Origin: Candidatus Omnitrophota bacterium
GTDB taxonomy: Bacteria; Omnitrophota; 4484-213
NCBI GenBank assembly: GCA_030640885.1
Contig: DAOWIN010000003.1
Coordinates: 1-12,084 of the forward strand
Direction of reading: 5' to 3'
Length of the DNA: 12,084 bases
Below the pieces are notes generated by a model. It saw only the letters and a program-made list of their open reading frames with translations, had not been told where the DNA came from and did not search any database. A program made the position numbers and the translations under genes. Position 1 is the stretch's first letter, and each line of letters opens with the position of its first letter. Positions 1 to 4,873 of this stretch are shown here, piece after piece.

Positions 1-1
1 A

Positions 2-1234
2 GCCCGAGCAGTAGCCGGGGAGGCTGAAGTTCCCTTCTTTTCTATCAGCGGTTCGGATTTTGTAGAAATGTTTGTAGGAGTGGGAGCCAGCCGAGTACGC
101 GATCTCTTTGAGCAAGCAAGAAAAGCGGCAAAAGCCGAAAACAAAGGATGTATAATATTTATTGATGAAATTGACGCCGTAGGTAGGCAGAGATTTGCCG
201 GAATTGGAGCAGTACATGATGAAAGAGAACAAACCTTAAACGCTCTATTGGTGGAGATGGATGGTTTTGATACCCGCGAAGGAGTTATTCTTATCGGAGC
301 AACTAACCGCCCCGATGTTTTGGATATCGCTTTGTTGAGACCGGGACGATTTGACCGCCAGATTGTTATTGATAAGCCCGATATAAAAGGCAGAGAGGGA
401 ATTTTGAAGGTGCATACCCGCAAGATTAAATTAAGTAAAGATGTAGATTTGAATTCTATCGCCTGCCAGACCCCGGGTTTTTCCGGGGCAGACCTTGCCA
501 ATTTAGCGAATGAGGCGGCTTTATTAGCAGTACGTCATAATAAAGAAACGGTGGGAATAGAGGAATTAGAATCTTCTATTGAGCGGGTAATGGCTGGACC
601 GGAGAGAAAGAGCAGAATAATTAGTGACGAGGAGAAGAAGATTGTTAGCTATCACGAATCCGGGCATGCCCTATTGTCTTTACTTATGTTGGATGGAGAG
701 GAGCTGCGCAAAGTTTCTATTCTTCCGCGGGGAGCCGCCGCTCTTGGATATACAATGCAGATGCCCCTCAAAGACCGTTATTTGATTAGCAGAAAAGAGT
801 TATTAGATAAACTTACGATTTTATTGGGCGGGCGGGTTTCCGAGGAATTGATGTGTAAAGAGATTACTACCGGCGCCCAAAGCGATTTGGAGATAGCTAC
901 AGAGATAGCCCATCAGATGGTTTGCGAGTTTGGAATGAGTAAATTAGGCAATTTGACCTTTGGCAAAAGTAAAAAGCAGTTGTTTTTGGGACGCGATATT
1001 TTAGATGAAAGAAATTACAGCGAGAAGACTGCCCAAATTATTGATGAAGAAGTGCGGCGAATTATTGATGAATGTTATCAGCGAGCAAAAAAACTTTTGG
1101 GTAAATATTGCGAGAAATTGGAATTGCTTGCTTCTACTTTGTTAGAAAAAGAGGTGCTCAAAGGTCCAGAAGTGAGGAAGATTGTGGGACTCCAAGCCAC
1201 AAGCTCCAAGCTCCAAGCTCCAAGCCAAAAATAA
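2..1234 (+). CDS. ftsH: ATP-dependent zinc metalloprotease FtsH, 5' truncated
   Basis: Membrane-anchored AAA+ protease that unfolds and degrades membrane and regulatory proteins. The reading frame is open from base 2, so 410 residues are visible; the N-terminal membrane segments and Walker A lie off the window. Numbering from the first visible codon: pore loop FVGVGA about 24-29, Walker B FIDEID 53-58, second region of homology NRPDVLDIALLRPGRFDR with arginine fingers about 102-119, zinc site HESGH 218-222, and the likely third zinc ligand Asp in GAQSDLEIAT near 295. All key residues of the visible part are intact. The last 13 or so codons (LQATSSKLQAPSQK) are encoded by a tandem heptad repeat (1192-1226) and are not typical FtsH sequence, so the natural C-terminus has been replaced or extended by repeat DNA. 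The FolP-type gene follows 39 bp downstream. Identity is certain. Confidence 0.98.
   Translation, partial: ARAVAGEAEVPFFSISGSDFVEMFVGVGASRVRDLFEQARKAAKAENKGCIIFIDEIDAVGRQRFAGIGAVHDEREQTLNALLVEMDGFDTREGVILIGATNRPDVLDIALLRPGRFDRQIVIDKPDIKGREGILKVHTRKIKLSKDVDLNSIACQTPGFSGADLANLANEAALLAVRHNKETVGIEELESSIERVMAGPERKSRIISDEEKKIVSYHESGHALLSLLMLDGEELRKVSILPRGAAALGYTMQMPLKDRYLISRKELLDKLTILLGGRVSEELMCKEITTGAQSDLEIATEIAHQMVCEFGMSKLGNLTFGKSKKQLFLGRDILDERNYSEKTAQIIDEEVRRIIDECYQRAKKLLGKYCEKLELLASTLLEKEVLKGPEVRKIVGLQATSSKLQAPSQK
1192..1226 (+). repeat. In-phase heptad tandem repeat inside the ftsH 3' end
   Basis: Five consecutive 7-bp units in exact phase: ccaagcc, acaagct, ccaagct, ccaagct, ccaagcc. Seven is not a multiple of three, so the repeat is read in changing frames and gives the low-complexity FtsH tail. 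Its end is 8 bp before the end of the stop codon. Confidence 0.85.
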
Positions 1235-1247
1235 AAAAACTTGAAGC

Positions 1248-1264
1248 CTGTAACCTGTAACCTG
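1248..1264 (+). repeat. CTGTAAC heptad repeat before the FolP-domain gene
   Basis: CTGTAAC, CTGTAAC, CTG in exact 7-bp phase, followed by a hexamer duplication (aacatg twice, 1265-1276) that supplies the two closely spaced ATG codons of the next gene. It is oriented with CTG on the + strand, opposite to the CAAG-type units 22 bp upstream. Confidence 0.7.
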
Positions 1265-1273
1265 AACATGAAC

Positions 1274-1639
1274 ATGAAAATTTCCGTTGTTTCTTTGAAT
1301 AATCCAAAGGAAATTAGAAAAGAATTAGGGAAAATTGGCGTAGGCAAAGAAGGTGTTGAAATTATGGCGCCAAAGGCTTTGTTCAGGGTAATTAAATTAG
1401 AAAAGATTAAGAGAGAAGCGGCAAATATTCTAAAACAGGAGGCGCTTTCTTTGGGGGCAGAGGCGGCAGTGCACAGAGAAGTGATTAGCGGAAAGATTAA
1501 ACAAACAGATTGCCTTTTAATGGGAACAGTGCAGCAGTTAAAAAATATTTGCGATAAGCTAAAAAAACAGCCGTTTGGATTGGATGAGATAGGGGAAGAA
1601 GTAAGAAGACAGATGGCAGTAGGCGAAAAAGGAAGTTAA
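1274..1639 (+). CDS. Stand-alone N-terminal domain of extended-type dihydropteroate synthase
   Basis: A 121-residue protein if begun at the ATG directly before KISVVSLNN; an in-frame ATG at 1268 and one at 1241 are also possible, but the codons from 1241 are repeat-derived. From memory of the family, it resembles the roughly 120-residue N-terminal extension found before the pterin-binding TIM barrel in dihydropteroate synthases of several deep-branching bacteria: NNPKEIRKELGKIGV, IMAPKALFRVIKLE, ANILKQEALSLGAEAAVHRE, TDCLLMGTVQQ and KQPFGLDEIGEE. The barrel (FolP motif near NVTPDSF) does not follow in any frame. The gene stops at 1637-1639 and a structured repeat begins within about 15 bp. 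Position directly after ftsH matches genomes where folP follows ftsH. It is either a truncated folP or a true single-domain protein; DHPS activity is not expected without the barrel. Confidence 0.75.
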   Translation: MKISVVSLNNPKEIRKELGKIGVGKEGVEIMAPKALFRVIKLEKIKREAANILKQEALSLGAEAAVHREVISGKIKQTDCLLMGTVQQLKNICDKLKKQPFGLDEIGEEVRRQMAVGEKGS

Positions 1640-1652
1640 GAAAAAGAAAAGA

Positions 1653-1748
1653 ATGGAGAAGAAAGACCTTTATCCTGCTCCATTCGTTTCACTCACTCTC
1701 GCAGGCTCTCCCGCCTTAGGCGGGAGAAAGGAAAGGAGGCGTAAAATG
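1653..1748 (+). repeat. RBS-carrying hairpin repeat, copy 1
   Basis: Aligns without gaps over 96 bp with 6634-6729 (7 mismatches by hand), from an upstream ATG to the start codon of the following gene. It contains a perfect hairpin with 8-bp arms ctcccgcc/ggcgggag at about 1707-1725, loop tta, followed by a purine-rich stretch ending in the Shine-Dalgarno ggaaaggagg (1730-1739). Weaker similarity continues upstream to about 1636. The frame from the ATG at 1653 is open through the element and is in frame with the start at 1746, so a 31-residue N-terminal extension of the downstream protein is possible. Confidence 0.85.
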
Positions 1749-2360
1749 AAGGTTACAAAGTCACAAAGTCACAAGGTTACAAGCAAAAAGATAAGACAAG
1801 TCTTTTTTTCTTTTGTTCTTTTCTTTTCTTTTTCTTTGCTGGTGACTGGTGACCTTGCATTCGCCGACCAAATAAGAATACGCACAATCATAACCCCAGT
1901 GGGCAGCCAGTCTGAGAAGTGGGGAGCGGCGGGGTTGATGGTATGTATTGGGGGAGAGCCGATAAATGTAGGTGGATGCGGGGAAGCGGATGTAAATGCT
2001 TCCAATGTTCTGGGTAATCCAATAACTATTGATAATGATGGAACAGATAAAGGTCATATGATCTTTTTTAAAGATGAAGATGACAACCATCAATTCGCTG
2101 ATGATTTTGGGACTCCTAAAGATACGGTGTATTGGGTGCAGCAGCCGAGTGGGGGCGGGGCTATTTGTATTTCGCTGAAATGTTTTGCTACTGGGCGAAG
2201 TGACACTTCTGTTGCTATTGACAGCTGCACTCCTCCGTCCTGTCCTATCAGCGGTGACTGGACAGATTATGGAATAGGGTGCGCAGGAACAGGCGTGGGC
2301 ACTTGGGGTGGCGATATGTATGCCGTCGGTTACTGTGAACGCTGGTGCTGTAAGGATTGA
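1746..2360 (+). CDS. Secreted Cys-containing protein of unknown function
   Basis: A 204-residue protein when begun at the ATG 6 bp after a strong Shine-Dalgarno (ggaaaggagg, part of the upstream repeat); the in-frame ATG at 1653 would add 31 repeat-encoded residues and would bury the signal peptide. Basic N-terminus, hydrophobic core about residues 18-33, and a likely signal peptidase I site after AFA (residue 40) predict export. The mature part is Gly-rich, with nine or so cysteines clustered towards the C-terminus, ending in YCERWCCKD, which suggests disulfides in an extracytoplasmic protein. I recognise no family. The N-terminal MKVTKSQSHKVTSKK is encoded by an 8-bp tandem repeat (1752-1783), and LLVTGD near the cleavage site by a duplicated CTGGTGA heptad (1839-1852). 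A second secreted protein starts 24 bp downstream, so the two probably form an operon. Confidence 0.75.
   Translation: MKVTKSQSHKVTSKKIRQVFFSFVLFFSFSLLVTGDLAFADQIRIRTIITPVGSQSEKWGAAGLMVCIGGEPINVGGCGEADVNASNVLGNPITIDNDGTDKGHMIFFKDEDDNHQFADDFGTPKDTVYWVQQPSGGGAICISLKCFATGRSDTSVAIDSCTPPSCPISGDWTDYGIGCAGTGVGTWGGDMYAVGYCERWCCKD
1752..1783 (+). repeat. Octad tandem repeat encoding the start of a signal peptide
   Basis: Four consecutive 8-bp units: gttacaaa, gtcacaaa, gtcacaag, gttacaag. They lie within the n-region of the signal peptide of the secreted protein. A duplicated heptad ctggtga (1839-1852) followed by ccttg lies at the other end of the signal peptide. Its reverse complement starts caaggtcac and resembles caaggttac inside the octads, so the two could pair. 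Confidence 0.7.
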
Positions 2361-2384
2361 CTTTATTTTTAAACCTAAAAAACA

Positions 2385-3164
2385 GTGAAATTTCTGCGTT
2401 TATTTATCTTTGCTTTCTATTTTTTTTGTTTTACTTCTACTTGTTTTGCTTACACTGTAGAGTCTTATGCAGGGCAATTTCCCGAGCAAACAGCCAATGT
2501 TCTTAACTTTGTATTCTGCCCCTTGAATTATGTGAGCAACAAGCTTTTTTTGAGAGATATAGAAAGATTTTATGCAAAGATTAAAAACACCAAGCCCTTT
2601 GATGAATTTTATAGTAAAATAGGGTTTTATTATATTAATCTTTCTGATAAAGAAGAGGATTTAATCTTTAAACAAAAACAAGGTTTTCCGCCAATTAAGG
2701 TTAGTAAGAATTTTTTAGATGATGTTTCAACCCGTCTTAAATCTAAATATAAATTAATTATTATTGACGCAGAAGGTTCGGTTTCCTGCGCCCAGATTTC
2801 TTCAATAGATAAAACATCTTTGCTCATTTTAGGCAAAAGGAGATACAAAAGTATAAACAGTTTTAATAAAGGATTTTTGCATGAGCTCGGCCATTCTTTA
2901 GGATTAAGAGATGAGTGTACGCGTTGTGAGCAACTTTGCCCGCCCGGCAAGCCTAATTGTGCTACCAATATAGAAGAAGCAGAAGAATGGTGGGGTGATT
3001 TAGTAAAAAGAGGCAAGGCGGATTATATCCGCGGCTGTTGTGGAAACAGAAACTATATTCGTTCCAGCCTTGTTTCTTTAATGAACGATCCTGATAAAGC
3101 CGAAAATTTTGGGGCGGTTAATGAATGTTATTTAAGAAGAGTGTTGTTGGAATCGGAGCAATGA
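2385..3164 (+). CDS. Secreted metzincin-like zinc metalloprotease
   Basis: A 259-residue protein starting at GTG; no good Shine-Dalgarno is visible, and the 24-bp gap to the previous gene suggests translational coupling. Residues 1-22 form a signal peptide (strongly hydrophobic, cleavage after CFA). The catalytic motif HELGHSLGLRD at 166-176 fits HExxHxxGxxD, with His166, His170 and Asp176 as zinc ligands and Glu167 as the base. An Asp third ligand is seen in some metzincin-type families such as snapalysin (M7) and M64. Met233 in SLMNDPDKAENFG is a plausible Met-turn. Cysteines at 178, 181, 185 and 191 just after the zinc site look like a disulfide-stabilised loop. Gene and protease type are well supported; the exact MEROPS family and substrate are not known. 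The stop TGA overlaps the ATG of a short leader ORF (ATGA). Confidence 0.85.
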   Translation: MKFLRLFIFAFYFFCFTSTCFAYTVESYAGQFPEQTANVLNFVFCPLNYVSNKLFLRDIERFYAKIKNTKPFDEFYSKIGFYYINLSDKEEDLIFKQKQGFPPIKVSKNFLDDVSTRLKSKYKLIIIDAEGSVSCAQISSIDKTSLLILGKRRYKSINSFNKGFLHELGHSLGLRDECTRCEQLCPPGKPNCATNIEEAEEWWGDLVKRGKADYIRGCCGNRNYIRSSLVSLMNDPDKAENFGAVNECYLRRVLLESEQ

Positions 3165-3247
3165 AAGGGAAGAATAAACAAGAGATTATCCTCAGCCGCC
3201 TTTGGCGTCTTCGACTCTCGCCTGCGGCGAGGAAGGAAAGGAGGTGA
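3161..3247 (+). CDS. Possible 28-codon coupling leader ORF
   Basis: An open frame from the ATG that overlaps the protease stop (ATGA at 3161-3164) to a TGA at 3245-3247, 3 bp before the ATG of the DUF5679 gene and directly after its Shine-Dalgarno. The peptide ends LSPAARKERR, resembling AGSPALGGRKERR read from the repeat at 1653-1748. The geometry would let ribosomes pass from the protease gene to the zinc-ribbon gene through the repeat. Whether it is translated is inference; it could simply be open by chance. Confidence 0.35.
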   Translation: MKGKNKQEIILSRLWRLRLSPAARKERR

Positions 3248-3250
3248 AAA
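3187..3250 (+). repeat. Divergent third copy of the RBS-carrying hairpin repeat
   Basis: Shares ttatcct at its left end, actctcgc in the middle and ggaaggaaaggagg at its right end with the copies at 1653 and 6634. The hairpin differs in sequence: ctcgcc/ggcgag (6-bp arms, loop tgc) with a second small one cgcc/ggcg to its left. As in the other copies, the right end supplies the Shine-Dalgarno of the next gene (ATG at 3251). Confidence 0.6.
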
Positions 3251-3394
3251 ATGGAAGCATACTGTGTGAAATGTAAGGCAAAGAGGGAGATGAAAGAGGC
3301 GCAGGAAGTGACGATGAAGAATGGCAGAAAGGCGATGAAAGGGAAATGTCCCAAGTGCGGAACATCGCTTTTTCGGATTTTAGGGAATAAGTGA
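3251..3394 (+). CDS. DUF5679-type small zinc-ribbon protein
   Basis: A 47-residue protein that shorter-gene cut-offs would miss. Translation begins MEAYCVKCKAKREM and ends KCPKCGTSLFRILGNK. Two CxxC knuckles (Cys5/Cys8 and Cys33/Cys36) form a likely treble-clef or zinc-ribbon site. The arrangement YCVKCKAKREM, then xVTMKNGRxAxKG, then CPxCGT and a short hydrophobic tail, is the pattern I know from DUF5679. The function of that family is unknown; nucleic-acid or protein binding is plausible. The Shine-Dalgarno ggaaaggaggtg lies 6 bp upstream and belongs to a repeat. Family assignment is from memory of the pattern, not a search. Confidence 0.8.
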   Translation: MEAYCVKCKAKREMKEAQEVTMKNGRKAMKGKCPKCGTSLFRILGNK

Positions 3395-3427
3395 ATGGTT
3401 GGGGGACGATGAAGGATTTCTTTATAG

Positions 3428-3452
3428 CGTAGGGTTGCATTGCAACCCTACG
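3428..3452 (+). repeat. Perfect 12-bp-arm palindrome in the metF leader
   Basis: cgtagggttgca and tgcaaccctacg are exact reverse complements around a single central t. The palindrome ends 8 bp before the metF ATG. No T-tract follows, so it does not look like a typical intrinsic terminator. A stable hairpin here could limit access to the metF start, or it may be a palindromic mobile repeat. The flanking tatagcgta also occurs at 4502-4510 beside another structured element. Confidence 0.85.
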
Positions 3453-3460
3453 TTCAGTTA

Positions 3461-4324
3461 ATGAATTTTCAAGAGAAATTAAACAAAGGAAAGTTTTTAA
3501 TTACCAGCGAAATTACTCCGCCTAAGGGAACAAATGTCCATTCGGCGTTAGAATCTGCTAATTTTTTAAAGGATAAAGTAGATGCAATCAATGTTACTGA
3601 TATGGCTGGCGGGGTAATGCGATTAAGCTCTTTATGCCTATCCTATCTAATTAAACAAAAGGGCGGTGAGCCAATTTTTCAAATAACCGCCAGCCACCGT
3701 AATCGATTGGCTTTGCAATCGGATATTTTAGCCACTTCTGTTTTGGGAATTGAGAATGTTTTGGTTCTAAGCGGCGATCCGCCAAGCTACGGCGATCAAC
3801 CTTCAGCAAAACCAGTATTTGATTTGAATTCCATAGAGATTTTAGAAATGATAGACAAAATGGAAAAGGGCTGTGATTTGGCTGGTAAAGAGTTAAAAGG
3901 TTCTCCAAAGTTTTTCTGCGGAGCGGCTGTTGACCCCAATGCGGCAAACCTTGATTTTCAGATTAACAAGATGGAAAAAAAGGTTAAAGCCGGAGCGAAA
4001 TTTTTTCAAACCCAACCCATATTTGATATTGCTAAGTTTGCCGAATTTATGAAAAAGGTAGAGAAATTTAATGTTCCGGTTTTGGGCGGAATTATCTTTT
4101 TGAAAAATGAAAAGACTGCTAATTATCTAAATAAGAATATAGCCGGGATTTCTATTCCTCAGGAAATTATGCAAAGAATAGAAAAGGCGGCGGATAAGGA
4201 AAGGGAAACAGTAAATATTGCCTCGGAACTAATTAAACAGATAAAACCTCTTTGCCAAGGTGTGCATTTGATGCCGTTGGGGAAGAACGATTTGGTTAAA
4301 GAGGTGGTGGAAGGGATAGATTAA
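3461..4324 (+). CDS. metF: Methylenetetrahydrofolate reductase family protein (MetF)
   Basis: Flavoprotein-type reductase interconverting 5,10-methylene- and 5-methyl-tetrahydrofolate, feeding methionine synthesis or, in acetogen-like metabolism, the methyl branch. 287 residues from the ATG at 3461, the usual length of the single-domain form. A TTG at 3440 in frame would add seven residues encoded by a palindrome, so the ATG is preferred, although no Shine-Dalgarno is visible before either. Visible motifs: FLITSEITPPKG near the N-terminus with the conserved Glu at 17, INVTDMAGGVMRLSSL 44-59, QITASHRNR 75-83, VLVLSGDPPSYGD about 101-113 with the conserved Gly-Asp, then VKAGAKFFQTQPIFD and VPVLGGIIFLKN. 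The cysteine-rich partner MetV, often adjacent in bacteria with this form, is not in the window. It follows the DUF5679 gene by 66 bp. Confidence 0.92.
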   Translation: MNFQEKLNKGKFLITSEITPPKGTNVHSALESANFLKDKVDAINVTDMAGGVMRLSSLCLSYLIKQKGGEPIFQITASHRNRLALQSDILATSVLGIENVLVLSGDPPSYGDQPSAKPVFDLNSIEILEMIDKMEKGCDLAGKELKGSPKFFCGAAVDPNAANLDFQINKMEKKVKAGAKFFQTQPIFDIAKFAEFMKKVEKFNVPVLGGIIFLKNEKTANYLNKNIAGISIPQEIMQRIEKAADKERETVNIASELIKQIKPLCQGVHLMPLGKNDLVKEVVEGID

Positions 4325-4329
4325 AATTA

Positions 4330-4554
4330 AACTTTGGCAATTTCCCAAAAGGACATGAGTAAAGGGAATTTTTGCATTTTTCGCTCCCTGATCTTTTATT
4401 AACGCTAATAATAGCGTATAGCGGTTAGCGCCTGCCCGCTCTCTCGTTGGTCGAGAGCAGGCCTGCCCGCCCTCACTTTCGTGAGTGAGCAGGCGGGCGG
4501 GTATAGCGTATAGAAAAATAAAAAGACGTAAATTCCAGGGTTTTTGCCAAAGTT
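4330..4554 (+). repeat. MITE-like nested repeat element filling the metF-nucleotidyltransferase gap
   Basis: The gap 4325-4564 holds no gene. Its outer boundaries are an exact 11-bp inverted repeat, aactttggcaa (4330-4340) and ttgccaaagtt (4544-4554). Inside is an exact 11-bp direct repeat atagcgtatag (4411-4421 and 4503-4513). Between those is a GC-rich block with hairpins: gcccgcc/ggcgggc around ctcac/gtgag (about 4464-4498) and a smaller one using cgagag near 4441-4459. The left direct repeat also runs into heptads agcgtat, agcggtt, agcgcct. No convincing target duplication flanks the outer inverted repeat. It could be a non-autonomous mobile element with a second element inserted in it. 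Confidence 0.6.
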
Positions 4555-4564
4555 CACTTAAAAG

Positions 4565-4873
4565 ATGAAAATTGAATTTTATTCCGAAGAAAAATTAAAA
4601 AAACAGATTGCAGAGATTGCGAATGAATACTTAGATTTAAGTTCTTATAAGGTTTTCTTTTTTGGTTCAAGAGTAAAAAAAGATAATAGTAGTCGTTCAG
4701 ATATTGATATTGGGATAGAAGGACCAGAAAAAATGCCCGTGCAGATAAAATTGGAAATAGAAGAAGAATTAGATAATTTGCCCACACTCTATAAATTTGA
4801 CCTTGTTGATTTCAAACAGGTTTCCGAAAAATTTAGAAAGGAGGCTTTGAAATATGTCGAGTATATCAGATAA
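4565..4873 (+). CDS. Minimal nucleotidyltransferase (MNT-type, DNA polymerase beta fold)
   Basis: A 102-residue protein with the signature GSx10DxD: Gly34-Ser35 in FFFGSRV, then Asp46 and Asp48 in SDIDIGIEG, and a likely third metal-binding Asp79 in YKFDLVDF. Length and motif match the small nucleotidyltransferases that usually pair with a HEPN-domain partner in toxin-antitoxin loci, where the enzyme modifies (AMPylates) the HEPN toxin. No HEPN gene follows here; instead the last 20 bp overlap the start of a membrane protein gene. The catalytic residues look intact, so the enzyme may be active. The ATG is taken as start, since it gives the normal N-terminus; there is no strong Shine-Dalgarno. 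Confidence 0.85.
   Translation: MKIEFYSEEKLKKQIAEIANEYLDLSSYKVFFFGSRVKKDNSSRSDIDIGIEGPEKMPVQIKLEIEEELDNLPTLYKFDLVDFKQVSEKFRKEALKYVEYIR

Noticed and set aside
1078..1347. Antisense reading frame across the ftsH/FolP-domain junction
   Set aside because: It overlaps two well-supported genes, and much of it is the translated heptad repeat (AWSLELVAWS style).
4321..4563. ttaaaa on both sides of the 225-bp element as a target-site duplication
   Set aside because: The two copies are not directly adjacent to the inverted repeats on both sides, and the hexamer is expected by chance in AT-rich spacers.
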